A stretch of 64,000 nucleotides of DNA from Polaromonas sp. (GTDB lineage Bacteria > Pseudomonadota > Gammaproteobacteria > Burkholderiales > Burkholderiaceae_C): positions 93,339-157,338 of the forward strand of contig NZ_JAQSDL010000090.1 of NCBI RefSeq assembly GCF_029945895.1. The letters are read 5' to 3'. Below are positions 44,664 through 53,356 of the stretch, piece by piece. The position numbers and the translations under genes were made by a program. Every line of letters starts with the position of its first letter. The first letter of the stretch is position 1. The notes beneath the pieces are model-generated. The model did no database searches, was not told where the DNA came from, and saw only the letters and a list, made by a program, of their open reading frames with translations.

Positions 44664-45554
44664 CTATTTTGCACCGCCGACCCGGCTGCGCCGTTTCTCG
44701 CTGTGCAGCACATACAGGCCCGAGGCGATCAGCAGCGCGATGCCGCTCCAGGCCACGGTGTTGGGCACCTCGCCCCACACCGCGTAGCCCAGCACCAGCG
44801 CAAACAGCAGGCCGCTGTAGCGAAACGGTGCCACCAGCGTCATCTCGCCGTGCCGCATGCTGCTGATGATGAAGTAGTAGCCGCCGGTCAGGAATACCGA
44901 GGCCAGGCCCAGGAGCCCGAGCTCGAACAGGCCAAAGGGCTGCCAGCCCTGCAGCAGCGAACCCACGCCGGACACCACGGTGACTGCCACTGCGGTAGCC
45001 AGCGTGATCAGGATGGACGGAATGCCGGCGTGAATGCGGCGCGTCATCAGGTCGCGCGCGGCATGAAACAGCGTGCCCAGCAGGCAGACCAGCGCCCAGC
45101 TGTTGAAGCCTTGCGCACGCGGCTGGATCACCAGCAGCACACCGAGAAACCCGGCACCAACGGCCAGCCAGCGTGCGCCGCGCACACGCTCGGCCATGAA
45201 CAGGGCGGCAAACACCGTCATGAACAGCGGCGCCGCCAGGTTGATGGCAGTGGCGTTGGCGATGGGCAGGTGAAACAGCGACCCCAGGTAAAGCATGGTG
45301 GCGGTCGCATCGACCAGAGCCCGGCCCGCGACCCAGCCGCGCGTGGCTTCGCGCAGGCGGGGGGTGGCGCCCAGCGCGTGGGCGACGGCCAGCACCAGCA
45401 GCACCGACATGAAGCCGCGGATGAAGATCAGCTGCGCGCCGGGCATGCTCTGGCTGGCGAACTTCACGAGAGCGTCATTGGTCACGAAGCAGCCCATGGC
45501 GCCCACCATGCAGACAATGCCGCGGCGGTTGGCGGCGGCGTGGGACAGGCTCAT
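44664..45554 (-). CDS. EamA/DMT family transporter
   Basis: A 296-residue, ten-helix permease of the drug/metabolite transporter superfamily, with two EamA repeats. Representative pieces are IRGFMSVLLVLAVAHALG, PLFMTVFAALFMAERV and VAPFRYSGLLFALVLGYAVWGEVPN. ATG 45554 (MSLSHAAANRRG) is chosen because the longer frame has no hydrophobic or family match. It lies 26 bases after the TIM-barrel isomerase gene on the same strand and may belong to that operon. Confidence 0.9.
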   Translation of the reverse strand: MSLSHAAANRRGIVCMVGAMGCFVTNDALVKFASQSMPGAQLIFIRGFMSVLLVLAVAHALGATPRLREATRGWVAGRALVDATATMLYLGSLFHLPIANATAINLAAPLFMTVFAALFMAERVRGARWLAVGAGFLGVLLVIQPRAQGFNSWALVCLLGTLFHAARDLMTRRIHAGIPSILITLATAVAVTVVSGVGSLLQGWQPFGLFELGLLGLASVFLTGGYYFIISSMRHGEMTLVAPFRYSGLLFALVLGYAVWGEVPNTVAWSGIALLIASGLYVLHSEKRRSRVGGAK

Positions 45555-45580
45555 GCCCTGCTTATACCCCGACCATGCAG

Positions 45581-46459
45581 CTAGACCGCGCTGCGGTGGC
45601 GGGCGATGCAGGTGTCCAGCACCTCGGCTGAATCGCGTTGCCACCAGTTGCCGGTGGAAAATATTTCCACTTCGCTGTAGCCGGCGAAGCCCTGGGCCTC
45701 GACCCAGCCGCGGATCTTCGGGATGTCGATGACACCGTCGCCCATCATGCCGCGGTCTTCCAGCAGATCCGTGGTCGGCGTCATCCAGTCGCAGACGTGG
45801 AAGGCCATCAGCCGGTCCTTGCCCGCGCGCTGGATCTGCGCTTCAAGTTTCGGGTCCCACCAGACGTGGTACACGTCCACCGCCACCCCGAGCGCGCCGC
45901 TTCGTGATGGATCGAGTGCGTCGCAGACGTCGAGCGCCTGCTCCAGGGTGTTGATGCAGGCGCGGTCGGCCGCGTACATCGGGTGCAGCGGTTCGATGGC
46001 CAGCGGCATGTTGGCGGCCTTGGCGTATTCCAGCAGTTCGGCGATACCGTCGCTGACCTGATGGCGCGACAGTGCGATGTCCTTGTGCGCGGCTTTTCCG
46101 GCCAGCGCGCCGGGCAGACCGCCCACCACCAGCACCAGGCATGCGGCGTTGAGCTCACAGGCTTCGTCGACCGCGCGGCGGTTGTCGTCGCGTGCGGCTT
46201 TCATGCCAACCGCATCCACGGCCGGGAACATGCCGCCGCGGCAGTAGCCCGACAGTTCCAGTCCGTGGTCATTGACCAGTTTCGAGATGACCGGCAGGCC
46301 GGCGGCGGCCACCTGGTCGCGCCAGGGCGAGATCGCCCGGATGCCGCGCTGCGCGCAGGCTTCGATGATGCTGGGCAACGGCTGCTCGACACCGCGGCTT
46401 TTGCGGATGGTCGCGGTGTTGATGGAGAGCCAGCGGTGGTCAGTGGAGAAATCGCGCAT
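45581..46459 (-). CDS. TIM-barrel sugar isomerase/epimerase-like protein
   Basis: A 292-residue AP-endonuclease-2-type TIM barrel. ATG 46459 gives MRDFSTDHRWLSINTATIRK, the normal N-terminus. The metal-binding residues are in LAIEPLHPMY, VAVDVYHVWWDP, MAFHVCDW and FAGYSEVEIFS. Such proteins isomerise or hydrolyse 3-keto sugars or inositols. It follows DUF993 and Gfo/Idh genes, so it is probably the third enzyme of one pathway. Confidence 0.88.
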   Translation of the reverse strand: MRDFSTDHRWLSINTATIRKSRGVEQPLPSIIEACAQRGIRAISPWRDQVAAAGLPVISKLVNDHGLELSGYCRGGMFPAVDAVGMKAARDDNRRAVDEACELNAACLVLVVGGLPGALAGKAAHKDIALSRHQVSDGIAELLEYAKAANMPLAIEPLHPMYAADRACINTLEQALDVCDALDPSRSGALGVAVDVYHVWWDPKLEAQIQRAGKDRLMAFHVCDWMTPTTDLLEDRGMMGDGVIDIPKIRGWVEAQGFAGYSEVEIFSTGNWWQRDSAEVLDTCIARHRSAV

Positions 46460-46518
46460 GAGATGGGTACCGTGGAAACCGGGGATTTTTTCAGCGGACA
46501 CGGCGGAACCGGCTTTGC

Positions 46519-46586
46519 CGGGCCGCCAGCGTCGCCTCTTGAGGGGGGAGGCCGCTATACGAAGTAAGTCGGCAATGGGGGTGAGC
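46519..46586 (-). repeat. CCCCC-type dispersed repeat, related form
   Basis: On the minus strand: ACCCCCATTGCCGACTTACT, then TCGTATAGCGGCCTCCCCCCTCAAGAGG and CGACGCTGGCGGCCC. The order of motifs resembles 5476-5560 and 51412-51500, with a different palindromic core. It lies between the DUF993 and isomerase genes. Confidence 0.5.
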
Positions 46587-46588
46587 CA

Positions 46589-47773
46589 TCATTCGATTCC
46601 GTGCAGCGCCAGCAGCGTTTTCATGCGTTGCACGGCGAGTTCGGGGTGTTCCAGCAGATTCGCCGCATCGGCCAGCCGGAACAGCTCGGCGAAGTGCTGC
46701 AGCGAACGCGTGCTTTGCTGCCCACCGACCATGGTGAAGTGGCTTTGGTGGCCGTTGAGCCAGGCCATGAACACCACACCGGTTTTGTAGAAGCGGGTAG
46801 GCGCGGCAAAGATGTGGCGCGACAGTGGCACCGTGGGGCCGAGGATGGCGTGGAATTTCTCCACGTTGCCCTGCGCCAGCTCCCCCAGCGCGGCACTCGC
46901 GGCCGGCGCAATGGCGTCGAAGATGCCCAGCAGCGCATCGCTCTGGCCGTGAAACAGCTCGCTGCCAAAGCCATCGCCGGCAATCAGCTCGGCGTAGTTG
47001 AAGTCGTCGCCGGTGTACATGCGCACGCCGGCGGGCAGGCGCCGTCGCATGGCGATTTCCTTGTCCTTGGCTAGCAGGGAGATCTTGATGCCATCAACCT
47101 TGTCGGCATGGGCGTTGATGATGCCCAGCGCGGTGTCCATGGCTTGTTCGACATGGTTGCTGCCCCAGTAGCCCGCAAGGGCCGGGTCGAACATGTCGCC
47201 CAGCCAGTGCAGCACCACGGGTTGTTTGGCCTGGCTCAGGATGCGGTCGTAGACCCGTTCGTAGTCGGCCGGTGATTGGGCGACGCGCGCCAGCGCCCGG
47301 CTGGCCATCACAATGAGTTTGCCGCCCAGCTTTTCAATGGCGGCCATCTGTTCTTCGTAACCGGCGATGACTTCATCGACGGTCTTCACGTTTTCCAGCA
47401 CCAGGTGGTCGGTGCCGCAGCCCGAAGCCACGAGTGCACCGGGCATGTCTTTCGCGGCTTCCAGCGAGCGGCGGATCAGCTCCAGCGAGGTCGGCCAGTC
47501 CAGGCCCATGCCACGCTGGGCGGTGTCCATGGCTTCGGCCACACCCAGGCCCAGCGACCACAGATGGCGGCGGTAGGCGATGGTGCTATCCCAGTCGATG
47601 GCGCAGTTCACCCAGGGGTCGCTAACTGCCAGCGGGTCGGCGACGACGTGCGCGGCCGAGTAGGCGATGCGGTTGAACTTGACGCCTGCAGGAGGATGAA
47701 CGGGTGGGGTGCCTTGCAGCGTGTAGGGCTGCAGGCCGCCCGCGGCAACGGGCAACTGAAGGGTTAACGCCAT
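46589..47773 (-). CDS. DUF993 family protein, aldolase-like
   Basis: A 394-residue protein of the DUF993 family, related to the dihydrodipicolinate synthase fold. Segments include VASGCGTDHLVLENVKTVDEV, KQPVVLHWLGDMFDPALAGYWG and KVDGIKISLLAKDKE; the lysine in GIKIS is the likely Schiff-base residue. It is flanked by Gfo/Idh/MocA and TIM-barrel genes, so a retro-aldol step on an oxidised sugar is a reasonable inference. No characterised member is known to me. Confidence 0.85.
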   Translation of the reverse strand: MALTLQLPVAAGGLQPYTLQGTPPVHPPAGVKFNRIAYSAAHVVADPLAVSDPWVNCAIDWDSTIAYRRHLWSLGLGVAEAMDTAQRGMGLDWPTSLELIRRSLEAAKDMPGALVASGCGTDHLVLENVKTVDEVIAGYEEQMAAIEKLGGKLIVMASRALARVAQSPADYERVYDRILSQAKQPVVLHWLGDMFDPALAGYWGSNHVEQAMDTALGIINAHADKVDGIKISLLAKDKEIAMRRRLPAGVRMYTGDDFNYAELIAGDGFGSELFHGQSDALLGIFDAIAPAASAALGELAQGNVEKFHAILGPTVPLSRHIFAAPTRFYKTGVVFMAWLNGHQSHFTMVGGQQSTRSLQHFAELFRLADAANLLEHPELAVQRMKTLLALHGIE

Positions 47774-47782
47774 GAAATCACC

Positions 47783-47851
47783 TTTTATGTATCAAATCGG
47801 GCCCAAGCCCTTGCTGAGTATGCGCAAGCAGCTATCAAACCTGTAGCGCGG
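47783..47851 (-). repeat. Dispersed ~60-nt repeat, copy 10
   Basis: On the minus strand: GCTACAGGTTTGATAGCTGC, then TTGCGCATACTCAGC, AAGGGCTTGGGCC and CGATTTGATAC. It lies in the gap between the Gfo/Idh/MocA and DUF993 genes. Confidence 0.7.
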
Positions 47852-48998
47852 GAACGTCCACCCAGCGGCGTTCCTTCCAGCTTTCGAGCGCGGCCTCGAC
47901 CAGCTGCACGCCCTTGGCGCCTTCGGGCAGGGTCCACTTGTAGGGCTCGTTTTCGACCACGTGGCGGATGAAATGCTCCCACTGGATCTTGAATCCGTTG
48001 TCGTAGGTCTGCGAGTCCGGCACTTCCTGCCATTGGTCGAAGAAATTCATCATCTGCTTCTCGTCCGGGTTCCACACCGGGCGCGGCGTGGTGACGCGGC
48101 TCTGCGCGCGGCAGGAGCTCAAACCGGCAACCGCCGAGCCATGCGTACCGTCGACGTGGAAGGTGACCAGGTCATCACGGCGCACGCGGGTGGCCCAGGA
48201 CATGTTCATCTGCGCGATCACGTTCTCCCCGTTGTGGCCGATCAGCTCGGCGGTGGCGTAGGCGGCGTCGTCGGCCGTCGCCTTGTAGGGCTTGCCGGCC
48301 TCGTCCCAGCGCTCGGGGATGTGGGTCGCGCCAATGCAGGAGATGGATTTGACCTCGCCGAACAGGTTGTCCAGCACATAACGCCAGTGACACATCATGT
48401 CCAGGATCATGCCGCCACCGTCTTCGGTGCGGTAGTTCCAGCTCGGGCGCTGGATGGGCTGCAGGTCGCCTTCAAACACCCAGTAGCCGAACTCCAGGCG
48501 CACCGACAGCATCTTGCCGAAGAAGCCGGCGCGGCGCAGCATGTCGAGCTTGCGCAGGCCGGGCAGGAAGAGTTTGTCCTGCACCGCGCCATGTTTCAGG
48601 CCGGATTTTTCGGCCAGGCGCGCGATCTCGACGGCTTCGTTGAGGTTGGTGGCAATCGGCTTTTCGCAGTACACATGTTTGCCGGCACGGATCGCCTTGG
48701 CCAGCAGGGTCGGGCGCATCTGCGTGGTGCCGGCGTCGAAGAAGATGCTGTCGTCCGGGTTGGCCAGCGCCTGGTCGAGGTCGGTGCCCCAGCGTTCGAT
48801 GTTCCAGGTCTTGGCCAGGGCCTCGATTTTTTCGGCGTTGCGGCCGATCAGGATCGGGTCGGGCATCACCTTGTCGCCGTTGGAGAGCGTGACGCCACCC
48901 TGTTTGCGGATCGCGACGATGGAGCGGATCAGGTGCTGGTTCATGCCCATGCGTCCGGTGACGCCGTGCATGATGATTCCTAGTCGTTGGGTGGCCAT
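47835..48998 (-). CDS. Gfo/Idh/MocA family oxidoreductase
   Basis: A 387-residue NAD(P)-dependent dehydrogenase. The N-terminal Rossmann domain has GIIMHGVTGRMGMNQHL, and the active-site motif is KHVYCEKPIATN with lysine. The C-terminal alpha/beta domain includes GGGMILDMMCHWRYVLDNLFGEV with the catalytic histidine. It likely oxidises a sugar or inositol hydroxyl to a ketone. The final residues (VPALQV) border a dispersed repeat. Confidence 0.92.
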   Translation of the reverse strand: MATQRLGIIMHGVTGRMGMNQHLIRSIVAIRKQGGVTLSNGDKVMPDPILIGRNAEKIEALAKTWNIERWGTDLDQALANPDDSIFFDAGTTQMRPTLLAKAIRAGKHVYCEKPIATNLNEAVEIARLAEKSGLKHGAVQDKLFLPGLRKLDMLRRAGFFGKMLSVRLEFGYWVFEGDLQPIQRPSWNYRTEDGGGMILDMMCHWRYVLDNLFGEVKSISCIGATHIPERWDEAGKPYKATADDAAYATAELIGHNGENVIAQMNMSWATRVRRDDLVTFHVDGTHGSAVAGLSSCRAQSRVTTPRPVWNPDEKQMMNFFDQWQEVPDSQTYDNGFKIQWEHFIRHVVENEPYKWTLPEGAKGVQLVEAALESWKERRWVDVPALQV

Positions 48999-49108
48999 GG
49001 GGGTCCTTGTGGTGGCGGTAAAAAATGCGGCGGCCGCACCCTGGGCCCGGTGAGGATTCAGGGCGGGCCCGGCGCAGGGTCGGGCGTGGCAGTAGCGGGG
49101 GTTAAAAC

Positions 49109-50098
49109 TCAGGGCGCGGGGGTGAGGCCGGCGGCCTTGACCAGCACGGCGTTGCTCTTGATTTCGTCTTTGATGTAGCTGTCGAACTGCTCGGGCTTCA
49201 TGGTCCAGGCCTCGGCACCCAGTGCGGCAAAACGCTCCTTGACCTCGGGGGTGGCCAGGGCTTTGACCACTTCGTCGTGCAGGCGGTTGACGATGTCGCG
49301 CGGCGTCTTGGCGGGTGCCATCATGCCGATCCAGAAATTGAACTCGGAGCCAGGCACGCCGGCTTCGGCGGTGGTCGGCACCTGGGGCAGGGCACTGGCG
49401 CGTTTGGGCGAACCGACGGCCAGGGCCACCAGCTGGCCGTTTTTGATCTGCCCGATCACCGGCGCAATCGGCGAGAAGTAGTAGTCAACGCGGCCGGACA
49501 TGACTTCCGTCACGGCTTCACCGGATCCCTTGAACGGGATGTTGGTGGCTTCGATTTTGGCCGCAAGCTTGAATTTCTCGGCATTCAGGTGGGTGGCGCT
49601 GCCCTGGCCGGCGGAAGCGAAGTTCATGCTGCCGGGCTTGGCGCGCGCGGCGACCAGCAGTTCCTGCAGCGTCTTGATGTTCTTGGACGGCGACATCACC
49701 AGCACATTGGGGGTGCTGGAAATCGGCGTCACGCCGGCGAAGTCACCCAGTGTGTCAAAGGGCAGCTTGGCGAAGGTGGAGGGGCTGACCGTGTGCGAGG
49801 ACGAATGGATCATGATGGTGTAGCCGTCCGGTGCCGCCGTGGCCACCGCCTGCTGGCCGATGGTGCCGCTGGCGCCGCCGCGGTTGTCGATCACCAGGGT
49901 CTGGCCCATGCTCTGGCTCATCTTGTCGGCGATGGCGCGGGCAATGATGTCGGTCGTGCTGCCGGCGGCAAAGGGCACGATGACCCGGATCGGCTTGGTC
50001 GGGTAGGCGCCTTGGGCACTGGCGGCCAGGGGCGAGAACGCGGCCAGGACGGTAAGGGAAGCGAGCGAAGCCAGCGCGGCGCGGCGTGCAAAAGTCAT
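49109..50098 (-). CDS. Bug/TctC family substrate-binding protein
   Basis: A 329-residue periplasmic binding protein. The signal peptide is ARRAALASLASLTVLAAFSPLAASAQ. The Bug motifs are IRVIVPFAAGSTTDIIARAIAD, DNRGGASGTIGQQAVATAAPDGYT and FASAGQGSATHLNAEKF. It stands 110 bases before the Gfo/Idh/MocA gene and after a TetR gene, with a palindrome between. It probably delivers the substrate of the downstream enzymes. Confidence 0.93.
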   Translation of the reverse strand: MTFARRAALASLASLTVLAAFSPLAASAQGAYPTKPIRVIVPFAAGSTTDIIARAIADKMSQSMGQTLVIDNRGGASGTIGQQAVATAAPDGYTIMIHSSSHTVSPSTFAKLPFDTLGDFAGVTPISSTPNVLVMSPSKNIKTLQELLVAARAKPGSMNFASAGQGSATHLNAEKFKLAAKIEATNIPFKGSGEAVTEVMSGRVDYYFSPIAPVIGQIKNGQLVALAVGSPKRASALPQVPTTAEAGVPGSEFNFWIGMMAPAKTPRDIVNRLHDEVVKALATPEVKERFAALGAEAWTMKPEQFDSYIKDEIKSNAVLVKAAGLTPAP

Positions 50099-50166
50099 GG
50101 TTGTCTCCTGAAGGGCATTTGGAAGAAACGGAAGTCCGGCGACTCAAACAGGCCGGAGTTTACGCC

Positions 50167-50188
50167 TAATTCACCATTAAGTGAATTA
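50167..50188. promoter_or_regulatory. Candidate TetR operator before the TctC gene
   Basis: TAATTCAC-CATTAA-GTGAATTA has perfect 8-bp inverted arms. It matches the AATTnAC-N6-GTnAATT arrangement of 50901-50921. A second palindrome, ATTGT-AAGA-ACAAT, follows at 50192-50205. Confidence 0.65.
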
Positions 50189-50233
50189 AGAATTGTAAGA
50201 ACAATGGCGAGCGCGCGTCAACGCGGTGCCGCT

Positions 50234-50893
50234 TCAGTTTCTAAGGACATACCCGAGGATCACTTCACACATGTGCGACAGGCGTTCATGGCGGGCCTTG
50301 GGTGCCATCAGGTCGCGCCCGAAAATGGCCGACAGCGTGTGGTTGTTGGAGAGGTAGAAATACGCCATGCCGGCAATCGACACGTAGAGCTGCAGCGGGT
50401 CGATGCCGCCGCGAAACAGGCCTTCGGCGCGCCCGCGCTCCAGGATGTCGGCGAGCGTCTCGATCAGCGGCGAGTTGGTTTCCCGGGCCCGGCTGGACAT
50501 CGCCAGATGCCGGCCCTGGTGCAGGTTTTCACTGTTGAGCAGCGTCAGGAACTCCGGATGTTCGAGGTAATACTCCCAGGTGAATTCGGTGAGCCGGCGG
50601 ATCGCCTGGGCCGGCGGCATGCCCTGCAGGTGCAGTCTGGTTTCCGCCTCGCGGATGTGGGCGTAGGCCTGCTCCAGCACCGCCAGGAACAGCTCATCCT
50701 TGCTCTTGAAGTAGTAGTAGATCAGGCGCTTGTTGACGTCAGCGCGTTCGGCAATGCGGTCCACCCGCGCGCCGCCCAGGCCGTGCTGCGCAAACTCGTC
50801 GCGGGCGGCCAGCAGGATCGCCTGCTGGGAACGGTCGGCGTCGCGCGAGCGGGGTTCGGCGGGTTTGACGGTTTTGCTTTTGGGGCTTGGCAT
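50234..50893 (-). CDS. TetR family transcriptional regulator
   Basis: A 219-residue regulator starting at ATG 50893 (MPSPKSKTVKPAEP). The N-terminal HTH is RSQQAILLAARDEFAQHGLGGARVDRIAERADVNKRLIYYYFKSKDELF. The C-terminal domain carries LLNSENLHQGRHLA and VSIAGMAYFYLSNNHTLSAIFG, as in RutR/YcdC-type members. A matching operator precedes both its own gene and the TctC gene, so it likely controls itself and the downstream pathway. Confidence 0.92.
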   Translation of the reverse strand: MPSPKSKTVKPAEPRSRDADRSQQAILLAARDEFAQHGLGGARVDRIAERADVNKRLIYYYFKSKDELFLAVLEQAYAHIREAETRLHLQGMPPAQAIRRLTEFTWEYYLEHPEFLTLLNSENLHQGRHLAMSSRARETNSPLIETLADILERGRAEGLFRGGIDPLQLYVSIAGMAYFYLSNNHTLSAIFGRDLMAPKARHERLSHMCEVILGYVLRN

Positions 50894-50900
50894 GGCGGTT

Positions 50901-50921
50901 AATTTAACTGTTTGGTTAATT
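50901..50921. promoter_or_regulatory. Candidate TetR operator, autoregulatory
   Basis: AATTTAAC-TGTTTG-GTTAATT is an inverted repeat eight bases upstream of the tetR ATG. It resembles 50167-50188 in half-sites and spacer length (AATTnAC-N6-GTnAATT). Confidence 0.6.
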
Positions 50922-51036
50922 AAGGCAAGAATTTCGGCTGCGGAGCTCATGGGCTGACAGCACTGCGCCAAGCGTACCTCCATAATGAAGCAGGGACCGG
51001 CCAGCCGCGCCGGTGCCGACATGCAAGGAGATGGTC

Positions 51037-51345
51037 ATGACAAATTCGGACACCCCCAAAGACGGTGACTTCACACACTGGGTTGATGAGAAGGCCGAGG
51101 CGCTGAAATTCACGCTGGGCGAAAAATTTCCGGTGCCCCCGACCGAACTGCATTCACCCTCCGTGCATGTGGAGACCGGCCGGCAGAAGCTGGAAGAAGT
51201 GCTGCTCGAGCACGAGCAGCCCACGCCGGAGTTCCTGGAGGAACTGAGAGCGCTGGAAGAGGCGCCGCCGCTGAGCGAGGAAGAGCTGGCCCGCCAGGCG
51301 CTCGAAGCCGGCGGCGCCGACGGCGACAACAAAACACCGGAATAG
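51037..51345 (+). CDS. Small acidic hypothetical protein
   Basis: A 102-residue hydrophilic protein beginning MTNSDTPKDGDFTHWVDEKA. It has a glutamate-rich helical second half (RQKLEEVLLEHEQPTPEFLE and EELARQALEAGG). AAGGAG is six bases upstream of ATG 51037, which decides against the earlier ATG at 51031. No signal peptide, no membrane segment, and no family I recognise. It looks like a conserved small gene of this lineage. Confidence 0.7.
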   Translation: MTNSDTPKDGDFTHWVDEKAEALKFTLGEKFPVPPTELHSPSVHVETGRQKLEEVLLEHEQPTPEFLEELRALEEAPPLSEEELARQALEAGGADGDNKTPE

Positions 51346-51411
51346 CTGCCAGGCCGCGAGAGGTGCGGAGCACGCCGGCCAATAACCGTGGCTGGCTCTT
51401 AGTTCAAGCAG

Positions 51412-51500
51412 GGGCCGCGGATCTGGCTCCGCCAGTCCGCAGGCGCAGCGGCCCCCTCGGGGGGCAGGGAGCCACACGCAGTGAGCGACCGTGGGGGCCT
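51412..51500 (-). repeat. CCCCCGAGGGGG-type dispersed repeat
   Basis: On the minus strand: GGCCCCCACGGTCGCTCACT, then GCGTGTGGCTCCCTGCCCCCCGAGGGGGCC. It has the same order as 5476-5560 and 1491-1553. It lies upstream of the ThDP enzyme gene. Confidence 0.75.
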
Positions 51501-51522
51501 ATTCAGGCGGCACAATATCCAG

Positions 51523-53226
51523 ATGACACAACAACTTGCCGGCCATCTTCTTGTTCAATGCCTTGTGGCCCAGGGCGTCACCCATGCTTTCGGCGTACCG
51601 GGTGAAAGTTACCTCGCGGTGCTCGACGGCTTTCATGCCTGTCGTGACCAGATCAGCTTCATCACCAACCGGCAGGAGGGCGGTGCCGCCTTCATGGCCG
51701 AAGCCCATGGCAAGCTGACCGGGCGCCCCGGCATCTGCTTCGTGACGCGCGGTCCCGGCGCCACCAACGCGTCGATTGGCGTGCACACGGCCTTCCAGGA
51801 TTCCACGCCGATGATCCTGTTTGTCGGCGACGTGGCCAGCGACACGCGCGACCGCGAAGCTTTCCAGGAGCTCGACTACAGCAGCTTCTTCGGACCTTCG
51901 ACCAAAGGCATGGCCAAACGTGTGGAGCGCATTGACGACGCGAGGCGCATCCCCGAGTACGTGGCGCGTGCGTTTGCAACCGCGATGAACGGGCGGCCTG
52001 GCCCGGTGGTGCTGGTGCTGCCCGAAGACATGCTGACGCAGAGTGTGGACGCCCAGCCGCTGCCGCGTGTGGAAGCGGTCGAAGCCTGGAGCGACCCCGG
52101 CTCGCTGCGCACGCTGCGTGAAATGCTGCTGCAGTCCGAGCGCCCCCTGGTGATCGCCGGCGGTGGGGGCTGGACGCCGCAGGCCGCGCAGGCGCTGCAG
52201 CGGTTTGCCGAGAACTGGTCGCTTCCGGTGGGCAATGCCTTTCGTTTCCAGGACACCTTCGACAACCACCACCCGCTGTATGCCGGTGACGTCGGTATCG
52301 GGCTGAACCCCAAGCTCGCCGCGCGCGTCAAGGAGGCCGACCTGATCCTGGCCATTGGTCCGCGCCTGGGCGAAATGACTACCGGTGGCTACACGCTGAT
52401 CGAAGCGCCGCGGCCCAGGCAGAAGCTGGTGCATATCCACGCCAGCGCGGAGGAGCTCAATCGCGTGTTCCAGGCCGACCTGGCGATCAACGCCACCATG
52501 AACGCCGCAGCGCGTTCGCTGGAAGTCCTGACCGCGCCCGTCGCCGTGCCCTGGCAGGCCTGGGCCGAGTCCGCCAACGCGGACTATCTCGCCAACATCG
52601 ATCCGGCCAATGGCGGCGTGGTGCTGCCCGGCAGCATCGACATGCCGGCCATCGTCGCCACCCTCAAGAAGCTGCTGCCGGAAGACGCCGTGCTGACCAA
52701 CGGCGCTGGAAATTTTGCGAGCTGGGTGCACCGTTTCTTCCCGCACCACGGACTGGTCAAGGGTCTGAAAACGCAACTCGCACCCACCGTGGGCGCCATG
52801 GGTTACGGCGTGCCGGCCGGCATCGCGGCCAACATCGTGTCGGGTCGCACGGCCTTCACGATTGCCGGCGACGGCGACTTCCTCATGAACGGTCAGGAAC
52901 TCGCGACAGCGGTGCAGCATGGCGCCAAAAGCATCATCGTGCTGCTCAACAACGGCATGTACGGCACCATCCGCATGCACCAGGAGCGCGAGTACCCGCG
53001 CCACGTCAGCGGCTCGCATCTGCAGAACCCCGACTTCTGCGCACTCGCGCGCGCCTACGGTTACAGCGCCACACGCATCACGCGCACCGACGAGTTCGAA
53101 GCCGCGCTGCGTCAGGCGCTGCAGGGCAAGGAAGGCGCACTGATCGAGATCATGCTGGATCCGGAAGTCATCAGCACGCGCGGCACCTTGAGCGGCATCA
53201 CCCGTGTGGCGCTACAGAAAAAGTAG
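51523..53226 (+). CDS. Thiamine diphosphate-dependent enzyme, acetolactate-synthase-like
   Basis: A 567-residue ThDP enzyme. The catalytic glutamate is in GVPGESYLAVLDG, the central domain spans about 190-330, and the ThDP motif is GDGDFLMNGQELATA...LNNGMYG. The sequence is of the broad ilvB-like group (oxo-acid decarboxylases, acetolactate synthase, glyoxylate carboligase). No small regulatory subunit gene follows, so it is not a classical IlvBN pair. ATG 51523 is chosen; the frame upstream lies in a repeat. Confidence 0.88.
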   Translation: MTQQLAGHLLVQCLVAQGVTHAFGVPGESYLAVLDGFHACRDQISFITNRQEGGAAFMAEAHGKLTGRPGICFVTRGPGATNASIGVHTAFQDSTPMILFVGDVASDTRDREAFQELDYSSFFGPSTKGMAKRVERIDDARRIPEYVARAFATAMNGRPGPVVLVLPEDMLTQSVDAQPLPRVEAVEAWSDPGSLRTLREMLLQSERPLVIAGGGGWTPQAAQALQRFAENWSLPVGNAFRFQDTFDNHHPLYAGDVGIGLNPKLAARVKEADLILAIGPRLGEMTTGGYTLIEAPRPRQKLVHIHASAEELNRVFQADLAINATMNAAARSLEVLTAPVAVPWQAWAESANADYLANIDPANGGVVLPGSIDMPAIVATLKKLLPEDAVLTNGAGNFASWVHRFFPHHGLVKGLKTQLAPTVGAMGYGVPAGIAANIVSGRTAFTIAGDGDFLMNGQELATAVQHGAKSIIVLLNNGMYGTIRMHQEREYPRHVSGSHLQNPDFCALARAYGYSATRITRTDEFEAALRQALQGKEGALIEIMLDPEVISTRGTLSGITRVALQKK

Positions 53227-53275
53227 CTGGATGCGCAGGTCCCATAAGGGGTGCGACCCGTTTTGATTCTGAATC
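53218..53275 (+). repeat. Dispersed ~60-nt repeat, copy 11
   Basis: AAAAAGTAGCTGGATGCGCA, then GGTCCCATAAGGGGTGCGACCC and TTTTGATTCTGAATC. It overlaps the last codons of the ThDP enzyme gene and leads into a terminator. Confidence 0.6.
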
Positions 53276-53289
53276 GGGCAAAAAAAAAG

Positions 53290-53310
53290 GGCCACTCACG
53301 TGGCCTTTTT
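53290..53310. terminator. Bidirectional rho-independent terminator
   Basis: GGCCAC-TCAC-GTGGCC is followed by TTTTT on the plus strand and preceded by a run of A residues, which gives a U-tract for the minus strand too. It separates the ThDP enzyme gene and the SWIB gene. Confidence 0.85.
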
Positions 53311-53356
53311 GTCGGGTCGGGTCCGCCCGAAGGCAGGTCAAACCCTTTGCGTCGAG

